Counted from the first letter of the stretch, positions 42,861 to 53,234 are shown. The stretch: 64,000 nucleotides of DNA from Candidatus Baldrarchaeota archaeon (GCA_019056805.1 DXJG01000002.1:409103-473102); one strand, 5' to 3'. Notes: generated by a model not told the origin, from the sequence alone. Translations and numbers: made by a program.

Positions 42861-43345
42861 TTTATTTTCCTCCCAATATTTCTAACAGTCATTGCAAGAT
42901 CCTTTTTCACTGCAATGGCTACCACAGTTGTTTTATCCTTCATTTTTCTCACCGAAACTATCCTAGCTTCTCCTACTGGTTTGCCTTCACGATCCAATGC
43001 TTCAAAAACTTTCCCCTTTTCTGGTATCGGTAAAAGTTCATACGGAATCATCACCAAAGCTTCATCGCCTTTATAATTGAGGTTAACTACAAAGATAGCT
43101 AAACCGGGGCAAATTGCTACACATTCTCCGCAACCGGTGCACCTGTTGTAATCTACCTCTGGCGGTTCGCTGAGAGAGGGTTTTTTAATTGCATTAAATC
43201 TGCAAATATGGGCACATGGATCACAAGGTATCTTTTGAATACATTCAATGATTACAACTGGTCCTTTTTCAAGTCTTTCTTTAGGAGGTAAACGATCTTT
43301 CAAGTCTTCGAGTGTCAGTACTCCCGTTGATTCATAATTACTCAT
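42857..43345 (-). CDS. Ferredoxin-like 4Fe-4S subunit
   Basis: The 162-residue protein has two cysteine groups: CIQKIPCDPCAHICRFNAI near residue 40 and CTGCGECVAICPGLAIF near 75. The second is a complete 4Fe-4S motif and the first, with C-x5-C-x2-C-x3-C, may bind another. The C-terminal ~80 residues form a small beta-rich domain. The start is ATG 43345 with GGAGGG upstream, rather than the TTG at 43369. It overlaps the alpha-subunit stop (ATGA) and the BFD gene start (ATGA), so the three are strictly coupled. It probably passes electrons within the dehydrogenase complex. Confidence 0.83.
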   Translation of the reverse strand: MSNYESTGVLTLEDLKDRLPPKERLEKGPVVIIECIQKIPCDPCAHICRFNAIKKPSLSEPPEVDYNRCTGCGECVAICPGLAIFVVNLNYKGDEALVMIPYELLPIPEKGKVFEALDREGKPVGEARIVSVRKMKDKTTVVAIAVKKDLAMTVRNIGRKIK

Positions 43346-44796
43346 TTTAGTTCCCTCCACATTCTCCAAACCTTTTCTTTACCTTTTAGAACGCGTTCAC
43401 TAAAGGGGCTTTCTCTTAGAGCACTCAGATGCCTAAACGATTCTTCTCTAATTTTTTCAGCTTGAATCTTCTCTTTTCCAAGTTCTATTGCTACATTTGC
43501 TCCTGTTATTCTACCTTCCATCATGGCTGTACTTGCCTCTTCTATACCTGAAACATCACCAGCAAGATACATACCATCAATAGTTGTCTCTAAATCCTCG
43601 TTATGTATTGCTACTGGCCCACCAAGCTCTGGTATATATGCTTTTTCACATCCAGCTTGGAATAAAAGTTCTGATGAAGGAGTTAGTCCCACAGCTAAAC
43701 ATATTAAATCTACTTCAATCTCTTGTTCCGTTCCTTCTATGGGCTGCCATTTTTCATCCAATTCCACAATTATTGCTCCTTCAACATGATCTTTACCCTT
43801 AGCAGCGCTAATTGAATGTCTTGTTAATATAGGAACTCCCAGCCTTCTAAGCTTTGATGCATGAACTAAGTAACCTCCTATTTTAGGCATTGCTTCAACA
43901 ACCATTTTAACATTTACACCAGCTTGAATAAGTTGATAACCAACTATTAAACCAACATTACCAGCACCCACAATCAAAGCATTGTTTCCGGGCTTTATAC
44001 CATAAACATTCATTAATGTTTGAACTCCTCCAGCACCATAAACTCCAGGCAAATCATTATTGGGGAAAGGCAGCATGTTTTCTTGAGCTCCGCTTGCAAC
44101 AATGATATCACGGGTATTCACTTCTATAAGTTTATGATTATTTTGAACAACAGCCAACGTGCTCCTCTTGTTTCCATAATACCCTACAACACTAGCATTG
44201 AGCACCCATTTTACCTCAGCTTTCTGTAATTCTCTAAGGAGAATCTTAGCGATTTCAACACCTCTAACACCAGCATAATTGTCTTTGGAACCAAAAAACT
44301 TGTGAGTCTGTTTTATTAATTGCCCACCCGGCCTAGGATTCTCATCTATAAGATATACATCTACACCTAAGTTGGCAGCTGTAATTGCTGCTGATAAACC
44401 CGCAGGACCTCCTCCAACAACTACAAGATCCGTGTCTAACTTTTCTTCCTCAACTTTTATTTCGGTTGTTGTAACTGGAGGTTCTCCACGACCCTTTTCA
44501 TATTCAATTTTCATTCCATCCTTTACTAAAGTTACGCATGTTCTAACATGTGGTATTCCATTTACACGCATGAGACAAGAGGAACATTTCCCTATACCAC
44601 AGAAAAACCCTCTAGGCCTATGATATTTTACGCTTCTAGAATATATTTTTATTCCTGAAGCATAAAGTGCCGCTGCTATAGTTTCTCCTTCATATGCCTT
44701 GATTTTCTTACCGTTAAGATAAATGTATACTGGTTTTTCACGTTTAAACTCTAATATTGGATGTTTCCATATTCTTAGGTCCATGATACTGCCCAT
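43342..44796 (-). CDS. FAD/NAD oxidoreductase with N-terminal 2Fe-2S domain (alpha subunit of amine dehydrogenase)
   Basis: This 484-residue protein starts with a plant-ferredoxin-like 2Fe-2S domain (GFFCGIGKCSSCLMRVNG, with a further Cys in VRTC) of the sarcosine-oxidase-alpha/HcnA type. The flavin domain follows from residue ~110 (DLVVVGGGPAGLSAAITAAN), with a second nucleotide-binding motif near 260 (ALIVGAGNVGLIVGYQLI) and the C-terminal YLAGDVSGIEEASTAMMEG. It pairs with the DAO-type subunit encoded divergently. Electron transfer would run from substrate FAD through this subunit and the ferredoxin. ATG 44784 is an alternative start. Confidence 0.85.
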   Translation of the reverse strand: MGSIMDLRIWKHPILEFKREKPVYIYLNGKKIKAYEGETIAAALYASGIKIYSRSVKYHRPRGFFCGIGKCSSCLMRVNGIPHVRTCVTLVKDGMKIEYEKGRGEPPVTTTEIKVEEEKLDTDLVVVGGGPAGLSAAITAANLGVDVYLIDENPRPGGQLIKQTHKFFGSKDNYAGVRGVEIAKILLRELQKAEVKWVLNASVVGYYGNKRSTLAVVQNNHKLIEVNTRDIIVASGAQENMLPFPNNDLPGVYGAGGVQTLMNVYGIKPGNNALIVGAGNVGLIVGYQLIQAGVNVKMVVEAMPKIGGYLVHASKLRRLGVPILTRHSISAAKGKDHVEGAIIVELDEKWQPIEGTEQEIEVDLICLAVGLTPSSELLFQAGCEKAYIPELGGPVAIHNEDLETTIDGMYLAGDVSGIEEASTAMMEGRITGANVAIELGKEKIQAEKIREESFRHLSALRESPFSERVLKGKEKVWRMWRELK

Positions 44797-45135
44797 CCTA
44801 AAACTAATTAAACAAAAATTACATTAGATTAGTGCCGTTTAAAGATTTAGTTCGATTGGTCATAATCTCTTAGTAATTAAGCTATCACACTTTTACAGAT
44901 ATTTTTCTCTCTGCATACAGAAATTTTGCTATAAGTATATGAGAAGTATATCTAGCAATTCGTAAGCTGTATCGATATAGGTGAAGGTAAAACGGTTTCA
45001 ATGTTTCTAATTATTTGGATAAATCAGAAATTTTAAATATTAAATTACGGTAATTCTAAAAGTCCTAATTAAGTAGATAATATGCATTATTGCGATAATT
45101 ATTCCTTCGTGTTAGTGACTCTAGGAGGATTAATT
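44797..45135. other. Divergent spacer, no gene seen
   Basis: I find no supported ORF or RNA here. TTTAAATATTAAATTA near 45032-45047 is a TATA-like stretch before the polyferredoxin gene, whose SD AGGAGG is at 45123-45128. The left portion carries the promoter of the dehydrogenase operon. Confidence 0.35.
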
Positions 45136-46068
45136 GTGAGAAAGGGAGAGATTGCAATTAAAGCCAGTAGATACATTGTTCAACTGTTCTTTTTCATACT
45201 ATTTAACATCTATCTATTCACATTAATTCCTACTCTTGGAGACACTCTTTCCTTTCTTAAGAGAATAGATCTAAGAAACTTCCCTCTACCAATAAGTTTT
45301 GATTCACCATACGCAAATGTTGCCAATGCCTTCACCGTCATACAGGTCATGATTGCTACCTTATGGTTCCCAGCCTTAACCATCGGATTAACAATATTAA
45401 TTTCTGTAATCTTTGGTAGAGCTGCATGCGGATGGCTATGCCCCTTCGGTTTTATACAAGATATACTCAGAGCACTTCCAGTAAGAAAAGTGAAGGTTTC
45501 ACATCCAACAAATAGAAGCTTAGCAGAAGTAAAATACTACGTGTTACTTTTCACCATATCCATAGTATCCCTTCTTGCATTGGCAAAAATCTACGATGTA
45601 AAGGATTTATTAAAAGCATTAAGAGGTTTTGGCGAGACCCCATACACAACTATAAGCCCTTCCAGTACATTATTTGGATTAATACCTGCAATGATTGTTG
45701 AAAGAAAATTTTTAGAACTTGGCGAACAAGTTTGGGAAATCTTCACCTTGAATCGGCTATTCTGGTTAAGAATGGGTATATTAGCATTTGCTGTAATTAT
45801 CGCTATTTATGTTCCAAGAGCTTGGTGTCGATGGTTCTGCCCTATTGGGGCTCTTCAAGCTATATTTAGTAAGTACAGTTTTCTAGGAATTGGAAGAAAC
45901 CTGGCAAAATGTCTTGGAGAAAAATGTAGACTTTGTGAAAAAACATGTCCAATGGCGATAAAAATTCTTGAAGAACCTTGGCAAAAAATTAGAGACCGAG
46001 AATGCATAAACTGCCTATTATGTAAGGCAGCATGCCCAGAAAACGCCATAAAAATAGTCTTTCCATAA
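45136..46068 (+). CDS. NapH/MauN-like membrane polyferredoxin
   Basis: The ~310-residue protein has about five membrane segments, two CxxxCP motifs typical of NapH-like proteins (CGWLCPFGFIQD near residue 100 and CRWFCPIGALQA near 230) and two 4Fe-4S clusters at the C-terminus (CRLCEKTCPMAI and CINCLLCKAACPENAI). It would move electrons between the membrane and soluble redox partners. The GTG at 45136 has AGGAGG seven bases upstream; the frame opens earlier, but without an SD. It converges on the tungsten oxidoreductase gene, only 22 bases from its stop. Confidence 0.85.
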   Translation: MRKGEIAIKASRYIVQLFFFILFNIYLFTLIPTLGDTLSFLKRIDLRNFPLPISFDSPYANVANAFTVIQVMIATLWFPALTIGLTILISVIFGRAACGWLCPFGFIQDILRALPVRKVKVSHPTNRSLAEVKYYVLLFTISIVSLLALAKIYDVKDLLKALRGFGETPYTTISPSSTLFGLIPAMIVERKFLELGEQVWEIFTLNRLFWLRMGILAFAVIIAIYVPRAWCRWFCPIGALQAIFSKYSFLGIGRNLAKCLGEKCRLCEKTCPMAIKILEEPWQKIRDRECINCLLCKAACPENAIKIVFP

Positions 46069-46090
46069 AAAGAAAATAAATGAAAGATTA

Positions 46091-47929
46091 TTAAACACCT
46101 ACTTCATCGGCTGCCTTATCTAGACCTAATTCTCTGAGCTTGTCCTTAGTTGGTACACCGTCTTTCCAATTTCTAAGTCTATAGTACTCATCTAACATCT
46201 CGTTAAGTTTTACAACATAGCCTTTTACTGGACCTTCAGGCATGGGTTCCTCTAGCAATCTCTTTGGTAAAGTGTCTTCGTCCCTACCTTTGAACCCTTC
46301 ACGGATGTTAAATGCTCTTTCTAAGTTGTAAATTCTTTCACCAATCTTCATAATGTCATCAGTAGATACTTTCCAGCCCGTAGCAGCAGAGAACATGTCA
46401 GCAAATTCTTCTGCGCCAAAAGCAAATGTCACGAACTTGCAGAGAACAAGACTGTCACATACCGCGAAGAGATCCTGGAATGTTATAACCCACTGTGCCT
46501 TCCCTTCAGTTGTTAATGGATCGAGTTTTTCAGGTATCCCAAGGATCTCAGCAGCAATCATATATGCCCTTAGGTGACATCCTCCTCTATTTGATGTCGC
46601 ATATCCTAATCCATGTCCTTGCGCTCCTCTTGGATCATATGCGGGAAGTTCTTGTCCTTTTACGTCCATTGATAGTTCTGGTGCTCCATATTTCTCAGCG
46701 AGACGTTTTGAACCTTCTGCTAAATCATCTCCCAGCCCTGAGCGGTAAGCAGTTCTCCAAGTTAATTCTACAATCGCTTCAGCATTTCCAAATTTTAAAT
46801 CAACGCCTCTTGTCTGTTCGGTTTTTATATAGCCCTTTTCATATAGTTCCATAGCCGTTCCAATAACATGACCCATGGAAATTGTATCAAGTCCAAGTTC
46901 ATTGCAAAGATAATTAGCTTTGGCAATAGCTTCTAAGTTATCAACTCCACATTGTGCTCCATAAGCCCATATAGTTTCATATTCAGGTCCTTCACCTTCA
47001 CCACTATATGGACTCCACGGTGGGACTCTCGTTACTCTTCCACATGCAATTGGACAACCCCAACAAGGTTTCCTCTTTATAAGTATTGTTTCAGCCATCA
47101 TCTCACCGCTAATTCTACTAGCTGTTGGAAATACTCCTGTCTGGAAGTTTCTAGTCGGGAACAATCCCTGCTCATTAATTACATTTACAAGAACCGCAGT
47201 ACCATAAGTTGGCAAAGATTGATTAGTCACAGCGCTTTCCTTTATTTTATCAAGAGCCTTTCTAACAGCATCTCTAAAAGCTTCCGCCTCAGCTATAGTA
47301 GGTCTCTGCGTTCCACGTACAGCAATAGCCTTAAGCTTCTTGCTTCCAAGTACCGCACCATGTCCACCTCTACCAGCTGCTCTATGTTTATCATTAATAA
47401 TACAGGCAATTTTCACTAAGTTTTCGCCAGCAGGACCTATACAAGCTACTTTAATTTTCTCGTCCCCTAATTCTTTACAAATGATATCCGTAGTGTCATG
47501 CGTGTCTTTACCCCAGAGGTGGGAAGCATCTCTTAGCTCTGCTTCTCCATCATGTATCCAAAGATAAACTGGTTTTTCTGACGCTCCTTCAATTATAATA
47601 CCGTCAAATCCTGCAAATTTTAGTTCGGGACCAAAATGCCCACCACTATGGCTATCATGGATTGTTCCAGTAAGTGGGGATTTTGTAACGGAGCACCATC
47701 GACCGCTTGATGGTGCTGCTGTTCCAGTTAATGGGCCCGTCAATATTGCTATTTTGTTTTCAGGAGAAAGCGGGTCAATACCGGGTTTAAGTTCGTCGTA
47801 GAGAATTTTTACTCCCAGTCCCCTTCCACCTATGAACGTTCTAAGAATTTCGTCGCTTATTTTTTCTTCTTTTATAGTACCGTCTGTCAAGTTTACTCTT
47901 AAAAATTTACCCATGTATCCACCTGGCAT
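46091..47929 (-). CDS. aor: Tungsten-containing aldehyde:ferredoxin oxidoreductase
   Basis: The 612-residue protein is a full AOR-family enzyme. The N-terminal pterin-binding region includes [10 protein letters not shown] and [20 protein letters not shown]; the 4Fe-4S ligands are in [12 protein letters not shown] near residue 285 and the later CDSLVLCKF. It oxidises an aldehyde to the acid with ferredoxin as acceptor, using a tungsten bis-pterin. The substrate class is uncertain, as several AOR subgroups exist. A strong SD, GGGGAGG, precedes the ATG. A radical SAM maturase is encoded divergently, and MoaE and MoeB/ThiF-like proteins for the pterin lie a few kilobases away. Confidence 0.93.
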   Translation of the reverse strand: MPGGYMGKFLRVNLTDGTIKEEKISDEILRTFIGGRGLGVKILYDELKPGIDPLSPENKIAILTGPLTGTAAPSSGRWCSVTKSPLTGTIHDSHSGGHFGPELKFAGFDGIIIEGASEKPVYLWIHDGEAELRDASHLWGKDTHDTTDIICKELGDEKIKVACIGPAGENLVKIACIINDKHRAAGRGGHGAVLGSKKLKAIAVRGTQRPTIAEAEAFRDAVRKALDKIKESAVTNQSLPTYGTAVLVNVINEQGLFPTRNFQTGVFPTASRISGEMMAETILIKRKPCWGCPIACGRVTRVPPWSPYSGEGEGPEYETIWAYGAQCGVDNLEAIAKANYLCNELGLDTISMGHVIGTAMELYEKGYIKTEQTRGVDLKFGNAEAIVELTWRTAYRSGLGDDLAEGSKRLAEKYGAPELSMDVKGQELPAYDPRGAQGHGLGYATSNRGGCHLRAYMIAAEILGIPEKLDPLTTEGKAQWVITFQDLFAVCDSLVLCKFVTFAFGAEEFADMFSAATGWKVSTDDIMKIGERIYNLERAFNIREGFKGRDEDTLPKRLLEEPMPEGPVKGYVVKLNEMLDEYYRLRNWKDGVPTKDKLRELGLDKAADEVGV

Positions 47930-48229
47930 TTTTCCTCCCCTTTTAACATATTTTTGCTGTTTTTTCGAATATTTTTAGACTAACGGGGTTTATATAGTTT
48001 TCCAAGAAAAACGATATGTTTTATCATTCATAACGTTTTACTAACGTTTCATCTTTCTTGTTCAAGATCGTTTCTGGTTGCGATTATGTTTTTCTATTCT
48101 CCGAACTCTAATCTTACTCTTCATTAAAACAAAATGTTCAAATATATTAACCTTGAATTAACGCCGATTTATTGGTGATTTATATGAACGGTAACAGTCA
48201 TATTAACCATATTATTTTTAGCGAAAACC
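47930..48229. promoter_or_regulatory. Divergent promoter region between AOR and its maturase
   Basis: No gene is present. On the minus strand CTATATAAACC at about 47988-47998 is a TATA-like element ~60 bases before the AOR start. On the plus strand TCAAATATATTAACC near 48129-48143 may serve the radical SAM gene. I see no clear shared operator. Confidence 0.35.
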
Positions 48230-49417
48230 ATGAAGATGACAATTTTTCCTTATGTAAAAGAGGACGGGACATTGAAAATACCCTCCAATTTTCTTTCTCA
48301 TTTAGGTGTATCAGAAAAACTGCCAGTAACGATCGAAGCTTTTAGGGATGGAGTTATAGTTTACCCTGTTAAAAAGATGAAACTTAACTCCATATATTTA
48401 GAGATAACCAGTAATTGTAATTTAAATTGTGTAATGTGTGTACGTAGAGTTTGGAAAGATGAGATTGGTAGTATGGATTTTAAACTTTTAAAGAAAATTG
48501 TTCAAGAGGCGGAGAACCTTGGTGTAAATTGGATATGGTTTGCTGGTTACGGCGAACCTCTTGTTTATGAGTACTTTGAAGAAGCTGCAAATGAAGTTAA
48601 ACAACGTAAAATCAAGCTGGGAATCACAACAAATGGTACTCTTCTCGATAACGATATGATAAAAACTCTCACCAAATACGGAGTAGACAGGGTTGTCGTT
48701 TCCCTTGATAGTCCTTTTGAAGAAGAATTCAAAAAAATACGAGGAACAGAAGTATCAAGAATCGTTGAAAATATCAGAAACCTGTACAAAGCATCTAAAA
48801 AGTTTAAAAAACCAGAAATATGGGCAGAATTTGTTGCTATGAAAGACAATATTGAAGATTTACCTATTTTAATTGATTTAGTTGGAAATGCAGGAGTTAC
48901 TACAGTTTTAATTACAAACCTTCTACCATACACACATGAGTTGGCACAACAAGCCCTTTATTTTAATGAATCTAGTATAGCATCTAGAATTTTGCTGGAA
49001 GCCTCTAAACGATCTATCATGTCAAAAGTTAGATTGCTTACACCCTACTTTGAACTTAAAACACAAAGATCATGTAATTTCATTGAAAAAAGTAGCTGTG
49101 TAGTTACATGGGACGGAGATGTTTGCCCTTGCTATAATTTTATGCATACATATCCTTGCATCATTAATGGTCGCAAGAAGATGATACATAGAGTTTCCTT
49201 TGGAAACCTTAACATTCAAAGTCTAAAGAATATATGGTTTGACGCAAAATATGTTAAATTCAGGATTTATGTAAAAAATTTCAGTTTTCCATCTTGTACC
49301 GACTGCGAATTTCAAGAATTCTGTTGGTTTGTCGAGGAAAACTTAATGGATTGTTGGGGAAACTCTCCAAGTTGCGCAGATTGTCTATGGGCTAGAAAAA
49401 TTATACAATGCCCCTAA
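48230..49417 (+). CDS. Radical SAM/SPASM maturase of a tungsten-cofactor oxidoreductase
   Basis: This 395-residue protein has an AbrB-like N-terminal ~50 residues (KEDGTLKIPSNFLSHLGV), a radical SAM domain with TSNCNLNCVMCVRR near residue 65 and FAGYGEPLVYE, and a cysteine-rich C-terminal SPASM-like region (CVVTWDGDVCPCYN, SCTDCEFQEFCWF, SPSCADC). This matches the radical SAM proteins found beside AOR genes and annotated as tungsten cofactor oxidoreductase maturases. It is divergent from the AOR gene, which supports the assignment. The reaction is not known. The AbrB-like segment is a probable binding or dimer module. Confidence 0.82.
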   Translation: MKMTIFPYVKEDGTLKIPSNFLSHLGVSEKLPVTIEAFRDGVIVYPVKKMKLNSIYLEITSNCNLNCVMCVRRVWKDEIGSMDFKLLKKIVQEAENLGVNWIWFAGYGEPLVYEYFEEAANEVKQRKIKLGITTNGTLLDNDMIKTLTKYGVDRVVVSLDSPFEEEFKKIRGTEVSRIVENIRNLYKASKKFKKPEIWAEFVAMKDNIEDLPILIDLVGNAGVTTVLITNLLPYTHELAQQALYFNESSIASRILLEASKRSIMSKVRLLTPYFELKTQRSCNFIEKSSCVVTWDGDVCPCYNFMHTYPCIINGRKKMIHRVSFGNLNIQSLKNIWFDAKYVKFRIYVKNFSFPSCTDCEFQEFCWFVEENLMDCWGNSPSCADCLWARKIIQCP

Positions 49418-49520
49418 CATAAAGAGAAGTATTTAAGAAATATTAACAACAAATTAGGCTTAACTAAAATGTAACAATTCAAATACACACATTGTAATAC
49501 TATTATTACTACTTTACTAA

Positions 49521-50342
49521 GTGGGTGCGAGGAAATTGGAAGAAAAAACAGGAGAAATGGAAAATATAGAATGTAAAGTTTGTGGAACCAAAAATCCTTC
49601 AGACGCGCAGTTTTGCATCATTTGCGGTAAAAAATTTCTTCCTAAACGTTGGAGAGATATGGCACTAACAATAACTCTTGGAATTGCCACCTTATACGTT
49701 ATGATCATTTTTATAATGGCTGCATTTACAATAATATTATCAATGCAAGCCGTCTTTGCCTCCAAATTCTTTCAAATGACCGTAAGAGAAATTATAGACT
49801 TTGGATTTCAAATTTTCATAGCTGTGAGCGCAATAGAGTTCGTTCTAATATTACCGGTGTATTTTCACTTTGACGATTTAGAAGCTACAATTAAATGGTC
49901 TGGTCTACCAATAGAAAATACATCTAGCTTTTTAAGAGACATTGCGATCGGAGGCTTTCTTGGGCTACTATACGCCCTTTTAGTTAGATATATTTCACGA
50001 TTATTTGAGGGATCAACAACCTTGAAAGCTCAGTATCCATCATTTTTCGTTGTTGGCGTTTTGATATCGATTTTTATCGTTGCTCTTTCAGAGGAAATTC
50101 TATTCAGAGGCTTCCTGCAACAATCCATTGATCTTAAACTACGAAACCCTTTGGTGAGCATACTTATGGCGTCAGCGGTGTTCAGCGTAATTCACCCCGT
50201 TTTTCCAACCATACTAATAGCTTTTGCGGCAGGTCTCATGGCGGGAATTCTATACGAAAAGTTTGGAAGAAAATTACATGCTCCAATAGCTTTCCACTAC
50301 GTTTATGACACATTAATCATATTACTTCCTGCGCTCTTGTAA
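49521..50342 (+). CDS. CPBP-family intramembrane protease with N-terminal zinc ribbon
   Basis: The 273-residue protein begins with a short zinc-ribbon (CKVCGTKNPSDAQFCIICGK, residues ~19-38) and continues with about seven membrane segments. The CPBP/Abi motif EEILFRGFLQQ and a later histidine pair, VIHPVFPT and FHYVYDT, give the metalloprotease signature. Such proteins process membrane-bound substrates; the target here is unknown. The start could be the GTG at 49521, the TTG at 49536 or the ATG at 49557, none with an ideally spaced SD. It stands alone between the maturase and cysS. Confidence 0.82.
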   Translation: MGARKLEEKTGEMENIECKVCGTKNPSDAQFCIICGKKFLPKRWRDMALTITLGIATLYVMIIFIMAAFTIILSMQAVFASKFFQMTVREIIDFGFQIFIAVSAIEFVLILPVYFHFDDLEATIKWSGLPIENTSSFLRDIAIGGFLGLLYALLVRYISRLFEGSTTLKAQYPSFFVVGVLISIFIVALSEEILFRGFLQQSIDLKLRNPLVSILMASAVFSVIHPVFPTILIAFAAGLMAGILYEKFGRKLHAPIAFHYVYDTLIILLPALL

Positions 50343-50539
50343 AACTCTTAAATTGATATTTTAAGCCTATGGAGGCATTGTCTAAATATAACTTGATAAT
50401 TAGGTTGATAAGACCCTTTTTACCATCCGCATGTAGCGTACAAGTCTTTTGAGGGTGATTCGATAAATTAAATGGTAATTTTTGCCGAAACCATTAAATT
50501 ACTTTATATATTAAATGTCCTAGAAAGGGGTGAAATGAA

Positions 50540-52003
50540 TTGACATTGAAAATCTACAATACTCTATCGAGAACTAAGGAAATATTCGAACCATTTGACC
50601 CTCCAACAGTAAAAATGTATGTATGTGGCCCAACTGTTTATGATTTAAGTCACTTAGGTCATGCTCGCACCTACATTGCTTTTGACATTATTAGAAGATA
50701 CTTAGAGTTTCTTGGCTACTCCGTTATATATGTTGTAAATATTACAGATGTTGAAGATAAAATAATAAGAAGAGCAAGAGAACGAGGCGTTTCACCCTTC
50801 GAAATTGCTGAAGAATACACTAAAGAATACTTTAATGATATTGAAGCCTTAAAAATTAAAAAAGCCGATATTAACCCTAGAGTAACCGAACACATTGAAG
50901 ATATCATTGAAGTTGTTCAAGGCTTGATAAATAAAGGCTACGCATACGTTGCAGATGGAGACGTATATTTCGACGTCCTAAAGTTCTCTGATTATGGGAA
51001 ACTTTCTCATCAATCCCTTGAAGAACTCAAAGCAGGCGCTAGAGTCGATATTAGCGAAAAAAAGAAACATCCAGCTGATTTTGCTTTATGGAAAAAATCT
51101 AAAGAAGGCGAACCTTCTTGGAATAGCCCTTGGGGCCCTGGACGCCCTGGCTGGCACATTGAATGCTCTGTTATGTCTATGAGATATCTAGGTGAACAAT
51201 TAGACATTCACGGCGGTGGACAAGACCTTATTTTCCCTCATCACGAGAATGAAATCGCCCAATCTGAAGCATACACTGGTAAGAAGCCCTTCGCAAAATA
51301 TTGGATGCACACCGGCCTAGTTATGGTTAGAGGAGAACGTATGGGAAAATCTCTCGGAAACTTCGTCACGATCAAAGAACTACTTGAAAAATTTGATGCA
51401 GAAGCAATAAGATTCTTCGTTTTGTCCACCCATTATAGAAGTCCAGTTGATTTCACATGGGAAAGAGTTGAACAAGCTAGCAGCAGTTTAGAAAGACTTT
51501 ACAACACCATTGAAAACATCGAAGTTGCCTTGAGGGAAAGCGACATCAATTATGCTTATCGCTTAGAAGGTCTAGACTTAGAGTTATATCAAAACTTAAT
51601 TCGCAGCGAAAAGAAATTCTTTGACGCCATGAACGATGACTTTAATACCCCAGTTGCCGTATCAGCATTATTTGAAATGTCTAGTAACGTGAACAACTAT
51701 CTTAAGAACAGTAATAAACCTAATGCCGCATTACTTTCAAGAGCCTTTAACTTTTTCATGGATGCTGGTGAAATTTTTGGTTTATTCTATAGATTCAGGA
51801 TAAAACGAGAAGATAAAGAGGAATACAATTTACTTGAAAAACTAGTGACTTTGATTGTCGACATTAGAAATGAAGCCCGTAAAAGAAAAGACTGGGAAAC
51901 AGCAGACAAAATTAGAGAGCAACTCAAGGAACTAGGTATATTCCTAGAGGACACAAAAGACAAAACAATATGGAAAATTAAAAGGCGGCCCACTTCTCAC
52001 TAA
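50540..52003 (+). CDS. cysS: Cysteinyl-tRNA synthetase
   Basis: The 487-residue enzyme is a class I synthetase. The zinc-ligand Cys is in YVCGPTVYDLSHLGHARTY, which also contains the HIGH-type HLGH, further zinc ligands are in HIECSVMSM and FPHHENEIAQSEA, and the KMSKS equivalent is RMGKSLGNF. It attaches cysteine to tRNA-Cys. A TTG start with GGGGTGA upstream is used. Presence of CysS shows that the organism charges Cys directly and does not depend only on the SepRS/SepCysS route, even if O-phosphoserine is made from SerK. It is convergent with the editing gene. Confidence 0.95.
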   Translation: MTLKIYNTLSRTKEIFEPFDPPTVKMYVCGPTVYDLSHLGHARTYIAFDIIRRYLEFLGYSVIYVVNITDVEDKIIRRARERGVSPFEIAEEYTKEYFNDIEALKIKKADINPRVTEHIEDIIEVVQGLINKGYAYVADGDVYFDVLKFSDYGKLSHQSLEELKAGARVDISEKKKHPADFALWKKSKEGEPSWNSPWGPGRPGWHIECSVMSMRYLGEQLDIHGGGQDLIFPHHENEIAQSEAYTGKKPFAKYWMHTGLVMVRGERMGKSLGNFVTIKELLEKFDAEAIRFFVLSTHYRSPVDFTWERVEQASSSLERLYNTIENIEVALRESDINYAYRLEGLDLELYQNLIRSEKKFFDAMNDDFNTPVAVSALFEMSSNVNNYLKNSNKPNAALLSRAFNFFMDAGEIFGLFYRFRIKREDKEEYNLLEKLVTLIVDIRNEARKRKDWETADKIREQLKELGIFLEDTKDKTIWKIKRRPTSH

Positions 52004-52038
52004 GAGAAACCTTCTTGCAGTAATCTATGATAACTAAG

Positions 52039-52515
52039 TTAATTTTCACCGATTTCTTCCACTATGTATCCAAGTTTTTTAAAGACCTTAGGAGAAAATT
52101 TAACTCCGCTAAATTCAGTACCAGCAGCACCGATTACATATTCTTTTTCCATAACTTCCTTATCTACGTAGGTAGGACATAATTTATAGAAAATGAAAGG
52201 AGGTACACCGCCTATTTTGAATCCGGTAAAGTTTCTTATTTCTTCTGGAGTAGCTAATCTTAGCTTTTTTAATCCACTTATTTTTTCAAGTTTCCTTACG
52301 TTTACCCGCTTATTTCCAGTAATTATTGCTGCTACATATTTATCTTTTGATTTAAATAAAAGACTTTTCAAAATATATTCTCTAGGAACTTTAAGAGCTT
52401 TTTCAGCATCTTCTGTTCTTCTACCGCTTAATTTATGCTGAATAATTTCTCCATCTATTCCAAGTTTTTCGATAAGTCTTTTTACTTCTTTTACCTTATC
52501 GATATTCTCCTTCAT
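52039..52515 (-). CDS. YbaK/ProX-type aminoacyl-tRNA deacylase
   Basis: This 158-residue protein has the YbaK/ProX fold: HKLSGRRTEDAEKALKV with KSLLFKSKDKYVAAIITGN, where the lysine of LLFK is the conserved catalytic-area residue, then IGGVPPF near residue 110. Members remove mis-acylated amino acids such as Ala or Cys from tRNA-Pro. It lies tail to tail with cysS, 35 bases away, which is suggestive for a Cys-tRNA-Pro editing role but not proof. Confidence 0.83.
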   Translation of the reverse strand: MKENIDKVKEVKRLIEKLGIDGEIIQHKLSGRRTEDAEKALKVPREYILKSLLFKSKDKYVAAIITGNKRVNVRKLEKISGLKKLRLATPEEIRNFTGFKIGGVPPFIFYKLCPTYVDKEVMEKEYVIGAAGTEFSGVKFSPKVFKKLGYIVEEIGEN

Positions 52516-52588
52516 CGTTTTACCATCTCTTTAACTAAATAATATTGAAGTTTTTCAAAGACTAGAAAACTTGAAAGATGATGGCATG

Positions 52589-53032
52589 TTAATCCTTGTT
52601 TGTTATCCAATATGAGCCTTTATCAGTATATTCCTTTTTCCATATTGGTGCTTCTTTTTTGAATCTTTCTACAGCTTCTCTTAAGGCTTGAAACACTTCT
52701 TGCCTGTGTCCTCCAGCAACAACTACGTATACAATATCTTCTCCTACATTAAGCGTTCCAATATTATGGTGGATGTGTACATCCACTACATCATACTTCT
52801 CTATGGTTTCTTCACAAATTTTACTTAAAATTTCGTTAGCCTGTTCCTCATATGCTTCAAACTCTAGTTTCTCAACTCTCCCGCCATCTTTTCCTACCCC
52901 ACGTACAATCCCCACGAAACATGCAATTGCACCAACTTCACTTATCCTTGGATTTTTCTTAATTTCATCAATTACGTTTTGAAGAGTAATTTCACCCTTA
53001 CGGTGGACTTCTCCTTTTCGCAACTTTTCCAC
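52589..53032 (-). CDS. moaE: Molybdopterin synthase catalytic subunit MoaE
   Basis: The 147-residue protein has the MoaE signatures: GAIACFVGIVRG near residue 35, LEFEAYEEQANEIL, DVHIHHNIGTLNVGEDIVY with its active-site histidine region, and FKKEAPIWKKEY with the catalytic lysine. MoaE with MoaD converts precursor Z into molybdopterin, here for the tungsten or molybdenum cofactor needed by AOR. MoaD is not in the window; the ThiF/MoeB-like gene upstream could activate it. The GTG at 53032 or TTG at 53023 may be the start. Confidence 0.9.
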   Translation of the reverse strand: MEKLRKGEVHRKGEITLQNVIDEIKKNPRISEVGAIACFVGIVRGVGKDGGRVEKLEFEAYEEQANEILSKICEETIEKYDVVDVHIHHNIGTLNVGEDIVYVVVAGGHRQEVFQALREAVERFKKEAPIWKKEYTDKGSYWITNKD

Positions 53033-53234
53033 CCCTTACTAAGGGAAATTAACATTCAATATTGATAAATTGGCAAAACGCAAATTTCTAAATAAACATT
53101 TCCTAAGTTACTCACGTCCCCTAATATGCATGCTTTTGTTAGATTAAAGTACGGATTTCTCATGTCTCAGGGAAGAAGGATCTTAGGTAGGAAAAGACAA
53201 AAACATAGCTTTCCAGCCATGATAATCAATTGTA

